Origin: Micromonospora sp. MH99
GTDB taxonomy: Bacteria > Actinomycetota > Actinomycetes > Mycobacteriales > Micromonosporaceae
Direction: 5' to 3'
Assembly (NCBI RefSeq): GCF_021442385.1
Contig: NZ_MUZA01000067.1
Location: forward strand, 1-33,753
Length of the DNA stretch: 33,753 nucleotides
Below the pieces are notes generated by a model. That model saw nothing but the letters and a program-made list of their open reading frames with translations. It ran no database searches and was not told the origin of the DNA. Shown here one piece after another: positions 15,255-24,513 of the stretch (position 1 is its first letter; every line of letters begins with the position of its first letter). The position numbers and the translations under genes were made by a program.

Positions 15255-16152
15255 GCCTCAGCGGTGATCTCACACGCGCCCAGGGCAAGGCGGAGACGCT
15301 GATCGAGGCGCTGCCCTGGTTGGCGCGGTTCTCCGGTTCCACAGTGGTGGTCAAGTACGGCGGCAACGCCATGACCGAGCCGGCGCTGCAACGGGCGTTC
15401 GCGGCCGACATGGTGTTCCTGCGCTACGCCGGTCTCAAGCCCGTCGTGGTGCACGGCGGCGGTCCGCAGATCTCGGCCATGCTGGGCCGGCTCGGCATCG
15501 CCAGCGAGTTCCGGGGCGGCCTGCGGGTGACGACCGCCGAGGCGATGGACGTGGTCCGGATGGTGCTGGTCGGGCAGGTGGGCCGGGAGCTGGTCGGGCT
15601 GATCAACTCGCACGGTCCGTTCGCCGTCGGGCTCTCCGGCGAGGACGCGCGGCTGTTCACGGCGGTGCGCCGCCCGGCGTACGTGGACGGGCTGCCGGTC
15701 GACGTCGGCCAGGTCGGCGACGTCGAGTCGGTGGACGTGTCCGCGGTGACCGACCTCATCGACGCCGGCCGGATCCCGGTGATCTCCACCGTCGCGCCGG
15801 ACGCGGACGGGGTCCTGCACAACCTCAACGCGGACACCGCCGCCGCCGCCCTCGCCGTCGCGTTGCGGGCCCGCAAGCTGGTCGTGCTCACCGACGTGGC
15901 CGGCCTGTACGCGGACTGGCCGGACACCACCAGCCTGGTCTCCGAGATCACCGCGGACGACCTGGCGAAGCTGCTGCCCAGTCTCGAGTCGGGGATGGTG
16001 CCCAAGATGGAGGCCTGTCTGCGGGCGGTGCGTGGGGGTGTGCCCGCCGCGCACGTCGTCGACGGCCGGGTGGCGCACTCCACGCTGCTGGAGGTCTTCA
16101 CCTCGGAAGGGTTCGGAACGATGGTGGTGCTTCAGGACGGGATGGTCGGGGC

Positions 16153-16156
<4 letters not shown>
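15251..16156 (+). CDS. argB: Acetylglutamate kinase
   Basis: This enzyme phosphorylates N-acetylglutamate with ATP, the second and usually arginine-inhibited step of the pathway. The 301-residue protein belongs to the amino-acid kinase family: VVKYGGNAM (about 37-45) binds ATP phosphates, VVVHGGGPQI (about 66-75) forms the glycine-rich loop, and NLNADTAAAALA (about 192-203) and VLTDVAGLY follow. The N-terminal ~25 residues before the kinase core (AETLIEALPWL) resemble the helix through which arginine-sensitive hexameric kinases interlock, so feedback inhibition is likely. ATG 15251 overlaps the argJ stop, and its own stop overlaps argD by 4 nt. Confidence 0.96.
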
Positions 16157-17414
<1,258 letters not shown>

Positions 17415-17418
<4 letters not shown>

Positions 17419-18350
17419 TCAGGCATTTTCTGCGCGACGACGACCTCTCGCCCGCCGAGCAGTCCAGCGTGCTCGACCTGGCGGCGCGGATGAAGGCCGA
17501 CCGCTTCGGCCACCAGCCGCTGGCCGGCCCCCGCTCGGTGGCGGTGCTGTTCGACAAGCAGAGCCTGCGGACCCGGATCTCGTTCGACGCCGGCATCGCC
17601 GAGCTGGGCGGGCATCCCCTGGTCGTGGACACCCAGGTCACCCACTTCGGTCGGGGCGAGACGCTCGCCGACGCGGGCCGGGTGCTGTCGCGCTACGTCG
17701 CGGCGATCGTCCTGCGCACGCACGGCGACGACCGGATCGCCGAGGTGGCGAGCGGCGCGAGCGTCCCGGTGATCAACGCGCTCACCGACGGTTTCCACCC
17801 CTGCCAGCTGCTGGCCGACCTGCTCACCATCGCCGAGCGGTGCGGTGGCACGGCCGGGCGCACCCTCACCTACGTGGGCGACGGCGCCAACAACATGGCG
17901 CAGTCGTACTTGCTGGCCGGTGCGACGGCCGGGATGCACGTGCGGATCGCCGGCCCGGCCGGGTTCGCGCCGGACGAGGCGGTGGTGCGGCAGGCCGCCG
18001 GGATCGCCGCCGGCACGGGCGGCTCGGTACGGGTGCTGACCGACCCGGCCCAGGCGGTCCGCGACGCCGACGTGCTGGCCACCGACACGTGGACGTCGAT
18101 GGGCCAGGAGGCCGACGGACTGGACCGGGTCACCCCGTTCCTGCCGTACCAGGTCAACAAGGAACTGCTCGGCCAGGCCGCACCGGACGCGATAGTGCTG
18201 CACTGTCTGCCCGCCCACCGTGGTGAGGAGATCACCGACGAGGTGCTGGACGGCCCGCAGAGCGCGGTCTTCGACCAGGCGGAGAACCGGCTGCACGCCC
18301 AGAAGGCGCTGCTGACGTTCCTGCTCGCGGCGTCGGGGGAGCAGCGATGA
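17415..18350 (+). CDS. argF: Ornithine carbamoyltransferase
   Basis: This enzyme condenses ornithine with carbamoyl phosphate to citrulline. The 311-residue protein shows the carbamoyl-phosphate loop, here KQSLRTRISF (about 48-57) where most enzymes read S-T-R-T-R, then LRTHG (about 98-102), FHPCQLLADL (about 132-141), DTWTSMGQE (about 219-227), and the ornithine-binding HCLPAHRGEE (about 258-267). Leu in place of the first Thr of STRTR is an unusual substitution at a phosphate-contacting position. Length is normal. ATG 17415 overlaps argD and the stop overlaps argR by 4 nt. Confidence 0.95.
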
Positions 18351-18862
18351 CCGCCCCGCTGACCCGCGCCGCCCGGCACGCCCGGATCGTGGAGCTGATC
18401 CGGGACCGGCCGGTGCGCTCGCAGACCGAGCTGGCCGATCTGCTCGCCGCCGACGGCGTCGGGGTCACCCAGGCCACCCTCTCGCGCGATCTGGAGGAGC
18501 TGGGCGCGGTCAAGGTGCGCGGCGGCGACGGCCCGGCCGTCTACCTGATCCCCGAGGACGGAAAGCGGCCGCTGCGCGACGCCGAGGCGGCGCCGGCCCG
18601 GCTGGTGCGGTTGCTGCGCGAACTGCTCAACGGGGTGGACGCCAGCGGCAACATCGCCGTGCTGCGAACCCCGCCGGGCGCGGCCCAGTACCTGGCCAGC
18701 GCGTTGGACCGGGCGGGCCTGCCCGAGATCGTCGGCACCATCGCCGGCGACGACACCATCCTCGTCGTGGCCCGCGAGGCCGTCGGCGGGGCCGCGCTCG
18801 GTGACAAGCTCGCCGGCTGGGCCCGCCGGGACGACACCGTTGAAGGGAACACCACGTCATGA
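18347..18862 (+). CDS. argR: Arginine repressor
   Basis: ArgR is the arginine-responsive regulator of arginine genes. The N-terminal winged-helix DNA-binding domain (about 8-75) contains the diagnostic TQATLSRDLEELGAVKV. A linker leads to the C-terminal oligomerisation and arginine-binding domain (about 95-160) with GTIAGDDTILVV, whose Asp pair contacts arginine. At 171 residues it is slightly longer than E. coli ArgR, as in other actinobacteria. Its likely targets are the palindromes at 12964-13029 in front of argC, so the operon represses itself. The ATG overlaps the argF stop and the TGA overlaps the argG start. Confidence 0.95.
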   Translation: MTAPLTRAARHARIVELIRDRPVRSQTELADLLAADGVGVTQATLSRDLEELGAVKVRGGDGPAVYLIPEDGKRPLRDAEAAPARLVRLLRELLNGVDASGNIAVLRTPPGAAQYLASALDRAGLPEIVGTIAGDDTILVVAREAVGGAALGDKLAGWARRDDTVEGNTTS

Positions 18863-20061
18863 CCGAGCGGGTCGTCCTCGCGTACTCCGGGGGGTTGGAC
18901 ACCTCCGTGGCGATTCCCTATCTGGCCGAGCAGACCGGCGCCGAGGTGATCGCGGTGGCGGTCGACGTCGGGCAGGGCGGTGAGGACCTCGACGCGATCC
19001 GGCAGCGCGCCCTGGACTGCGGCGCCGCCGAGTCCGAGGTCGTCGACGCGCGGGACGAGTTCGCCGCGGACTACTGCGTGCCGGCGATCCGGGCGAACGC
19101 CCTCTACATGGACCGCTACCCGCTGGTGTCGGCGCTGTCCCGGCCGCTGATCGTCAAGCATCTGGTGGCGGCGGCGCGCAAGCACGGCGGGACGATCGTC
19201 TCGCACGGGTGCACCGGCAAGGGCAACGACCAGGTCCGGTTCGAGGTGGGCCTGGGCGCGCTCGCCCCCGAGCTGAAGATCATCGCCCCGGCCCGCGACT
19301 TCGCCTGGACGCGGGACAAGGCGATCGCGTTCGCCGAGGAGAAGGGGCTGCCGATCGACGTGTCGGCGAAGTCCCCGTACTCGATCGACCAGAACCTGTG
19401 GGGCCGCGCCGTGGAGACGGGTTTCCTGGAGGACATCTGGAACGCCCCGATCGAGGACCTCTACTCGTACACCGCCGACCCGGCGGAGCCCCGCGACGCC
19501 GACGAGATCGTGATCACCTTCGACGGCGGGGTGCCGGTGGCGATCGACGGTGAGACAGTCACCCCGTACCAGGCGATCCTGGAGCTGAACCGGCGCGCGG
19601 GCGCCCAGGGCGTGGGCCGGCTCGACATGGTCGAGGACCGCCTCGTCGGCATCAAGAGCCGCGAGGTGTACGAGGCGCCCGGCGCGATCGCGCTGATCAC
19701 CGCCCATCAGGAGCTGGAGGCGGTGACCGTCGAGCGGGACCTGGCCCGGTTCAAGAAGAGCGTGGACCAGCGCTGGGGTGAGCTGGTGTACGACGGCCTG
19801 TGGTTCTCGCCGTTGAAGGGCTCGCTGGACGCGTTCATCGACGACGCGCAGCGGCACGTGAGCGGCGAGGTGCGGCTGACGCTGCACGGCGGCCGGGCCA
19901 CCGTCACCGGCCGGCGCTCCGACGAGGGCCTGTACGACTTCGGGCTGGCCACCTACGACACCGGCGACACCTTCGACCAGACCCTCGCGAAGGGCTTCGT
20001 GCAGCTGTGGGGCCTTCCGAGTCGGATGTCCGCGGCCCGCGACGCCCGGCTGGGTGGCTGA
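18859..20061 (+). CDS. argG: Argininosuccinate synthase
   Basis: This enzyme joins citrulline and aspartate with ATP to give argininosuccinate. The 400-residue product has the N-type PP-loop ATP-binding motif AYSGGLDTS (about 8-16), the HGCTGKGNDQVRFE segment (about 115-128), citrulline/aspartate-contacting SPYSIDQNLWGR (about 173-184), and PYQAILELN (about 235-243). Length is typical for the bacterial short form. ATG 18859 overlaps the argR stop by 4 nt. argH begins a few nt after its stop. Confidence 0.97.
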   Translation: MTERVVLAYSGGLDTSVAIPYLAEQTGAEVIAVAVDVGQGGEDLDAIRQRALDCGAAESEVVDARDEFAADYCVPAIRANALYMDRYPLVSALSRPLIVKHLVAAARKHGGTIVSHGCTGKGNDQVRFEVGLGALAPELKIIAPARDFAWTRDKAIAFAEEKGLPIDVSAKSPYSIDQNLWGRAVETGFLEDIWNAPIEDLYSYTADPAEPRDADEIVITFDGGVPVAIDGETVTPYQAILELNRRAGAQGVGRLDMVEDRLVGIKSREVYEAPGAIALITAHQELEAVTVERDLARFKKSVDQRWGELVYDGLWFSPLKGSLDAFIDDAQRHVSGEVRLTLHGGRATVTGRRSDEGLYDFGLATYDTGDTFDQTLAKGFVQLWGLPSRMSAARDARLGG

Positions 20062-20066
20062 CGACC

Positions 20067-21542
20067 ATGGGGACCACAATGGGCGGCGTGGACGACAAGA
20101 GCCTCACCGAGAACAGCGCCGGCACCAACCGGACGAGCCTGTGGGGTGGCCGGTTCGCCGGCGGCCCCGCGGAGGCGCTCGCCCGACTGTCGGTGAGCGT
20201 GCAGTTCGACTGGCGCCTGGCCCCGTACGACATCGCTGGTTCCCGGGCGCACGCCCGGGTCCTGGCCGGCGCCGGCCTGCTCGACCCGGAGGAGCTGGGC
20301 CGGATCCTGGCGGCCCTGGACGACCTGGAGGCGGCCTGCGCCTCGGGGGCGTTCCGGCCCACGGTCGACGACGAGGACGTGCACACCGCGCTGGAGCGGG
20401 GCCTGTTGGAGCGCCTGGGCAGCCTCGGCGGCAAGCTGCGCGCCGGCCGGTCCCGCAACGACCAGGTCGCCACGGACCTGCGGCTCTACCTGCGCGACCA
20501 CGCGCGGGGGGTGGCCAGTCGCCTCGTCGAGCTGGCCGAGGCGTTGGTCGAGCAGGCCGAGCGGCACATCGACACCGCCGCGCCCGGCATGACCCACCTG
20601 CAGCACGCCCAGCCGGTCACCTTCGGGCACTGGCTGCTCGCCCACGTGCAGCCGCTGCTGCGGGACCTGGAGCGGCTGCGCGACTGGGACCACCGGGCGG
20701 CGATCAGTCCGCTCGGCGCGGGCGCGCTCGCCGGGTCCGGGCTTCCGTTGGACCCGGTGGCGGTGGCCAAGGAGCTGGGCTTCCGGACGTCGTTCGCCAA
20801 CTCGATGGACGCGGTCGCCGACCGGGACTTCGTCGCGGAGTTCCTGTTCACCACCGCGCTGATCGGGGTGCACCTGTCCCGTCTCGGCGAGGAGGTGGTG
20901 CTCTGGACCTCGCACGAGTTCGGTTGGGTGGAGCTGGACGACGCCTTCGCGACCGGTTCGTCGATCATGCCGCAGAAGAAGAACGCGGACATCGCCGAGC
21001 TGGCCCGGGGCAAGTCCGGGCGACTGGTCGGCGGCCTGATGACGGTGCTGACCATGCTCAAGGGCCTGCCGATGACGTACGACCGGGACATGCAGGAGGA
21101 CAAGGAGCCCGCGTTCGACGCGGTCGACACCCTGGAGCTGCTGCTGCCGGCCCTGGCGGGGATGATCTCCACGATGACGGTCCGGGTGGACCGCCTCGTC
21201 GCCGCCGCCCCGGTCGGCTTCTCCCTCGCGACCGAGGTCGCCGACTGGCTGGTCCGGCGCAACGTGCCGTTCCGCGACGCGCACGAGATCACCGGCCGGC
21301 TGGTGGCGCTCTGCGCGGCCCGCGAGTGCGAGTTGGAGGACGTCTCCGACGCCGACCTGGCCGCGGTCAGCGAACACCTCGACCCGTCGGTGCGCGACGT
21401 GCTGTCGGTGCGGTCGGCGCTCGCGGCCCGGACCACCCCCGGCTCGACCGGTCCCGGCCCGGTCGCCGACCAGCTCGCCGCCGCGGCGGACCGGCTGGCC
21501 GGCTGGCGGGAGTGGGCCACCGAGCGGGTCGTACCCCGCTGA
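20067..21542 (+). CDS. argH: Argininosuccinate lyase
   Basis: This is the last enzyme of the pathway, splitting argininosuccinate into arginine and fumarate. It is a member of the aspartase/fumarase superfamily with the signature GSSIMPQKKNAD (about 300-311), whose Ser is the catalytic base region, plus LRAGRSRNDQ (about 127-136) and MTHLQHAQPVTFGHW (about 176-190). The family core begins at TSLWGGRF. Possible starts are ATG 20067 (491 aa), ATG 20079, which has GGGGA 6-7 nt upstream, and GTG 20088; the choice affects only a disordered N-terminus. The terminator hairpin at 21550-21578 ends the operon. Confidence 0.96.
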   Translation: MGTTMGGVDDKSLTENSAGTNRTSLWGGRFAGGPAEALARLSVSVQFDWRLAPYDIAGSRAHARVLAGAGLLDPEELGRILAALDDLEAACASGAFRPTVDDEDVHTALERGLLERLGSLGGKLRAGRSRNDQVATDLRLYLRDHARGVASRLVELAEALVEQAERHIDTAAPGMTHLQHAQPVTFGHWLLAHVQPLLRDLERLRDWDHRAAISPLGAGALAGSGLPLDPVAVAKELGFRTSFANSMDAVADRDFVAEFLFTTALIGVHLSRLGEEVVLWTSHEFGWVELDDAFATGSSIMPQKKNADIAELARGKSGRLVGGLMTVLTMLKGLPMTYDRDMQEDKEPAFDAVDTLELLLPALAGMISTMTVRVDRLVAAAPVGFSLATEVADWLVRRNVPFRDAHEITGRLVALCAARECELEDVSDADLAAVSEHLDPSVRDVLSVRSALAARTTPGSTGPGPVADQLAAAADRLAGWREWATERVVPR

Positions 21543-21549
21543 GGTCGCC

Positions 21550-21578
21550 GTGGCGTCGGCGCCAGCCGCCGGCGCCAC
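21550..21578. terminator. Hairpin terminator between argH and the convergent MmcQ-like gene
   Basis: GTGGCG (21550-21555) pairs with CGCCAC (21573-21578), with an inner CGGC/GCCG stem (21557-21560/21565-21568). It has no T-tract. It lies between convergent stops at 21542 and 21586, so it could serve both strands. Confidence 0.55.
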
Positions 21579-21585
21579 TGTCGGT

Positions 21586-21939
21586 TCAGGCCGTCGGGCG
21601 CTCCCGCTTGGGGAGCTTCGCCACCACCATGTCGTACGACGCGTCGACCGCCTCGGTCAGCTCGTCGCCGTCGATCCCGCCGTCGAGGCGCAGCGTGTTC
21701 CAGCCGGACCGGCCGATGTAGGCCATCGGGCGAGCGTCGTCGGGGTGGCGGTGCAGCCACTCGTCGGCGATCTCCCGGGTCTGGCCGCACTTGATGCCAA
21801 CCGTGGGTTTTCCGTCGCCGTTGCCGAGGAACGCGAAGATCCGGCTGCCCACCTTCACCACCTCGTCGCCCTCCCACGGCCGGTCCAGCCACGCTCCCGG
21901 CTTCGCCAGGCAGTACGTCAGCATCTCCGCGCGGTCCAT
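21586..21939 (-). CDS. MmcQ/YjbR family protein
   Basis: This 117-residue protein has the YjbR/MmcQ fold, a double-wing DNA-binding-like domain of unproven biochemical role. Features matching the family are the N-terminal EMLTYCLAKPGAWLDRPW, GRIFAF-type strand SRIFAFLGNG, IKCGQTREIADEW, and YIGRSGWNTLRLDG in the second half. GAGGAGG 5-6 nt upstream fixes ATG 21939; longer in-frame starts upstream lack support and run into a repeat element. It converges on argH and is probably transcribed alone. Confidence 0.85.
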   Translation of the reverse strand: MDRAEMLTYCLAKPGAWLDRPWEGDEVVKVGSRIFAFLGNGDGKPTVGIKCGQTREIADEWLHRHPDDARPMAYIGRSGWNTLRLDGGIDGDELTEAVDASYDMVVAKLPKRERPTA

Positions 21940-21999
21940 GGGTGCCTCCTCGTCGTGCGCACAGTCTGCCCGCCCGGGCGCCCGCAAGCACGCCCTCGC

Positions 22000-22068
22000 C
22001 GATCTTGCACTTTCGGTCACCGAATCGTGAGGTATGCCCCTTGTGCCGCGACAGAAAGTGCAAGATCG
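22000..22068. repeat. Inverted-repeat element with perfect 15-bp arms
   Basis: CGATCTTGCACTTTC (22000-22014) is exactly reverse-complemented at 22054-22068, with a 39-nt spacer whose ends allow a few more pairs. It lies between two - strand genes and is AT-richer than its surroundings. The shape suits a dispersed REP- or MITE-like palindromic element or a transcription terminator for the upstream HTH gene. I recall similar TTGCACTTTC-type palindromes from Micromonospora genomes, but cannot verify it here. No coding capacity is seen. Confidence 0.75.
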
Positions 22069-22129
22069 CGGGGTGGTTGCCGATCGACGGGGCGGCGCGG
22101 GTTGTTCTGGCTCGGTTGCGTCGCGGCCA

Positions 22130-22603
22130 TTACTTCGCTGTTCGGGCGTGGCCTGGTGATTCGGGCGCCCCTTGCGGGTTGGGTGTTGGCTCAGCGGAGC
22201 GGGCGGCCACCCGTTCGTAGCGTTGGCGGGCGGCCTGCGCGCTGCCCAGTCCCAGCCCGTACGCGATGGACTGCCAGGTCAGCCCCCGGTCGCGGGCCAG
22301 CGTCAGCAGCCCGGCCTCCAGGGCGTCCAGCTCGGCGCGCACGTGCGGCAGCAGGGTCAGTGCGGCGGTGAGGTCGGCGGCGTCCACCGGTTCCTCGGTG
22401 GGCTCCCGCTCCGCGCCGCCGGCGGCGAGGGCGGTGACCAGGGCCACCGCCTCCCACGGGTCCAGCACGTACGGGTGGGCCCAGCGTCCCCGCCGGGCAT
22501 CGGAGCCCGCGTGGCGTTCGCTGATGCGTTGCAGCGCCTCGTGGGTGCGGTGGGCGCGGGCCCGGGCCGGGTCGGGCGCGCTGAACAGCTCCTCGGTCGT
22601 CAT
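22130..22603 (-). CDS. Small HTH DNA-binding protein
   Basis: This actinobacterial-type protein of 157 aa has a predicted helix-turn-helix at about 106-132 (RGLTWQSIAYGLGLGSAQAA followed by RQRYERV). The N-terminal part is mostly helical and the C-terminal ~25 residues are Pro/Ala-rich and probably disordered. I do not know its target. On the - strand the ATG at 22603 is preceded by TTGACA, a 17-nt spacer, TGTGCT and then 6 nt, so the transcript is probably leaderless. A 15-bp palindrome at 22635-22649 overlaps the -35, suggesting regulation, possibly by the protein itself. It is divergent from the DNA glycosylase at 22697. Confidence 0.75.
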   Translation of the reverse strand: MTTEELFSAPDPARARAHRTHEALQRISERHAGSDARRGRWAHPYVLDPWEAVALVTALAAGGAEREPTEEPVDAADLTAALTLLPHVRAELDALEAGLLTLARDRGLTWQSIAYGLGLGSAQAARQRYERVAARSAEPTPNPQGAPESPGHARTAK

Positions 22604-22609
22604 GCTCCG

Positions 22610-22638
22610 AGCACACCCCATCAACGCAGCATTGTCAA
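22610..22638 (-). promoter_or_regulatory. Leaderless promoter of the HTH gene
   Basis: Read on the - strand: TTGACA (22638-22633), 17-nt spacer, TGTGCT (22615-22610), 6 nt, then ATG 22603. The spacing places the transcription start at the first base of the start codon. Confidence 0.5.
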
Positions 22639-22649
22639 CAGATTGTTGA
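22635..22649. promoter_or_regulatory. Candidate operator palindrome
   Basis: TCAACA-GAT-TGTTGA is a perfect 6-bp inverted repeat overlapping the -35 of the HTH gene promoter, 48 nt before the divergent glycosylase start. It could control one or both genes. The bound regulator is unknown. Confidence 0.45.
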
Positions 22650-22696
22650 AGCTCGGCGACGGGATGACCAGGATGTGGCCTGGGTACCGTTCGGGC

Positions 22697-23338
22697 ATGG
22701 ACGTCCTTCCGGATGATCACGCCGCCAACCCGGACCTCAGCGCGCTCGCGGACCTGCTCGCGGGTCCACTGCTGCCGGCCGCGCGGGGCCTGCTGGGCTG
22801 CCGGCTGTCCGCCGGCGGGGTCACCGTCCGGATCACCGAGGTCGAGGCGTACGCCGGCACGGCCGGTGACCCGGCCTCGCACGCCCACCGGGGCCGCACC
22901 GCGCGCAACGTCGTGATGTTCGGTCCCGCCGGGCACGCCTACGTCTACTTCACCTACGGCATGCACTGGTGCATGAACGTGGTCACCGGGTTCGAGGGGG
23001 AGGCCGCCGCCGTGCTGCTGCGCGCCGGTGAGGTGGTCGAGGGCCTGGACGCCGCGCGGGCCCGCCGGCCGGCGGTACGGCGGGACGTGGACCTGGCCCG
23101 GGGCCCGGCCCGGCTCTGCGCCACGCTCGGCATCGACCGCGCGGCGTACGGCGCGTACCTGCTCGGCGACGGCCCGGTCCGGTTGCGTCCGCCGATCGGG
23201 CCGGTGCCGGCCGAGGCGGTGGCGGCGGGACCCCGGGTCGGCGTGACCGGCGCGCACGATCTGCCCTGGCGGTTCTGGCTCGACGGTGATCCGACGGTCA
23301 GCGCGTACCGGCGCCACGTGCCCCGCGTCCGGCGCTGA
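22697..23338 (+). CDS. 3-methyladenine DNA glycosylase (AAG/Mpg family)
   Basis: This base-excision repair enzyme removes alkylated purines such as 3-methyladenine from DNA. The 213-residue product matches the human AAG-type family, not E. coli Tag/AlkA: RGLLGCRL, then ITEVEAYAG with the catalytic Glu (about 52), SHAHRGRTARN, and AYVYFTYGMHWCMN with the intercalating Tyr (about 80-93), and ARGPARLC-like LARGPARLC near 134. ATG 22697 lacks a Shine-Dalgarno. TACCGT (22685-22690) sits 6 nt before it, which suggests a leaderless transcript. Confidence 0.92.
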   Translation: MDVLPDDHAANPDLSALADLLAGPLLPAARGLLGCRLSAGGVTVRITEVEAYAGTAGDPASHAHRGRTARNVVMFGPAGHAYVYFTYGMHWCMNVVTGFEGEAAAVLLRAGEVVEGLDAARARRPAVRRDVDLARGPARLCATLGIDRAAYGAYLLGDGPVRLRPPIGPVPAEAVAAGPRVGVTGAHDLPWRFWLDGDPTVSAYRRHVPRVRR

Positions 23339-23385
23339 GGGCGGCTCCCGGCGTGTGGCCGGCGGGGTCTGTCGGGGGGTGTGGC

Positions 23386-23391
23386 CATAAT
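23386..23391 (+). promoter_or_regulatory. -10 element of the BNR-moaD-like operon
   Basis: CATAAT, a near-consensus -10, lies 36 nt before the BNR gene ATG, leaving room for its GGAGGA ribosome-binding site. No good -35 was recognised. Confidence 0.4.
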
Positions 23392-23427
23392 CACCCCATC
23401 TGCCCACCGACGGCTCGGAGGACCTCC

Positions 23428-24513
23428 ATGGCAACGCTGCTCGCGATCGGCACCGCGAAGGGGTTGTTCCTCGCCACCAGCACCGACGACCGGCGCACCT
23501 GGGAGGTCAGCGGTCCGCACCACCCGCGCACGAGCGTCTACGCGGTGGCGATCGACACCCGCCCCGGCACCCCACGGCTGCTCGCCGGGGTGACCAGCTC
23601 GCACTTCGGCCCCAGCGTCGCGACGAGCGACGACCTCGGCGCGTCCTGGGACGAGCCCGACCACGCGCCTGTCGCGTTCCCGGCCGACACCGGCGCGAGC
23701 CTGGGGCGGGTCTGGCAGCTGACGCCGGGCGGCGCGGACGAACCGGACGTGGTCTGGGCCGGCACCGAGCCGTCGGCGCTGTTCCGTTCCACCGACGGTG
23801 GCCGCAGCTTCGAGCTGGTCCGCGCCCTCTGGGACCACCCGCACCGCCCGCAATGGCAGGCCGGGTTCGGTGGCCAGGCGGTGCACACGGTGCTGCCCCA
23901 CCCGCGCGACCCGGCCCGGGTGCTGGTCGCCATGTCCACCGGCGGCGTCTACCGCTCGCAGGACGCCGGGGCGAGCTGGGCCCCGGGCAACGTGGGCATC
24001 CGCGCCGCCGGCCTGGCCGACGAGTGGCCGGAGTTCGGCCAGTGCGTGCACAAGGTCGCGCGGGACGCCGGCAACCCCGAGCGGCTGTACGCGCAGAACC
24101 ACTTCGGTGTCTACCGCTCCGACGACGACGGCCGCACCTGGTCGTCGATCGCCGACGGGCTGCCCAGCGACTTCGGCTTCCCGATGGTGTCGCACCCCGG
24201 GCGGCCCGGGATGGTGTGGACGTTCCCGCTGATCGCCGACGTCCAGCGGTACCCGACCGACCACCGCTGCCGCGTGTACCGCTCCGCCGATGCCGGTGAC
24301 AAGTGGGAGCCGCTGTCGGTGGGCCTGCCCGAGGGCCCGTTCTATCCAGCGGTGCTGCGCGACGCGATGTGCGCCGACGACGCCACACCGGGAGGCGTCT
24401 ACTTCGGCACCCGCTCCGGCGAGGTCTACGCCAGCCGGGACGAGGGCGACTCCTGGTCGCAGGTGGCCGCGCACCTGCCTGACGTGCTGTGCGTCCGGGC
24501 GGCGGTGGTCTGA
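23428..24513 (+). CDS. BNR/Asp-box repeat beta-propeller protein
   Basis: This 361-residue predicted beta-propeller has at least five Asp-box repeats: RSTDGGRSFE, RSQDAGASWA, RSDDDGRTWS, RSADAGDKWE and ASRDEGDSWS. Such repeats occur in sialidases, photosystem assembly factors and sensor propellers. I see no sialidase Arg triad or FRIP motif, so the frequent 'exo-alpha-sialidase' label is doubtful. No signal peptide is evident (MATLLAIGTAKGLFLAT), so it is probably cytoplasmic. GGAGGA 5 nt upstream supports ATG 23428. Its stop is directly followed by the GTG of a MoaD/ThiS-like gene, which indicates tight coupling and a shared role. Confidence 0.85.
   Translation: MATLLAIGTAKGLFLATSTDDRRTWEVSGPHHPRTSVYAVAIDTRPGTPRLLAGVTSSHFGPSVATSDDLGASWDEPDHAPVAFPADTGASLGRVWQLTPGGADEPDVVWAGTEPSALFRSTDGGRSFELVRALWDHPHRPQWQAGFGGQAVHTVLPHPRDPARVLVAMSTGGVYRSQDAGASWAPGNVGIRAAGLADEWPEFGQCVHKVARDAGNPERLYAQNHFGVYRSDDDGRTWSSIADGLPSDFGFPMVSHPGRPGMVWTFPLIADVQRYPTDHRCRVYRSADAGDKWEPLSVGLPEGPFYPAVLRDAMCADDATPGGVYFGTRSGEVYASRDEGDSWSQVAAHLPDVLCVRAAVV

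Noticed and set aside
12959..16078. Very long - strand open frame (over 1000 codons) opposite argC-argJ-argB
   Set aside because: It is Arg/Gly/His-rich, matches no family and lies antisense to three well-recognised genes; it is a GC-bias shadow.
23428..24513. Labelling the BNR protein a sialidase
   Set aside because: Only Asp-box repeats are seen; the arginine triad and FRIP motif of sialidases are not recognised.
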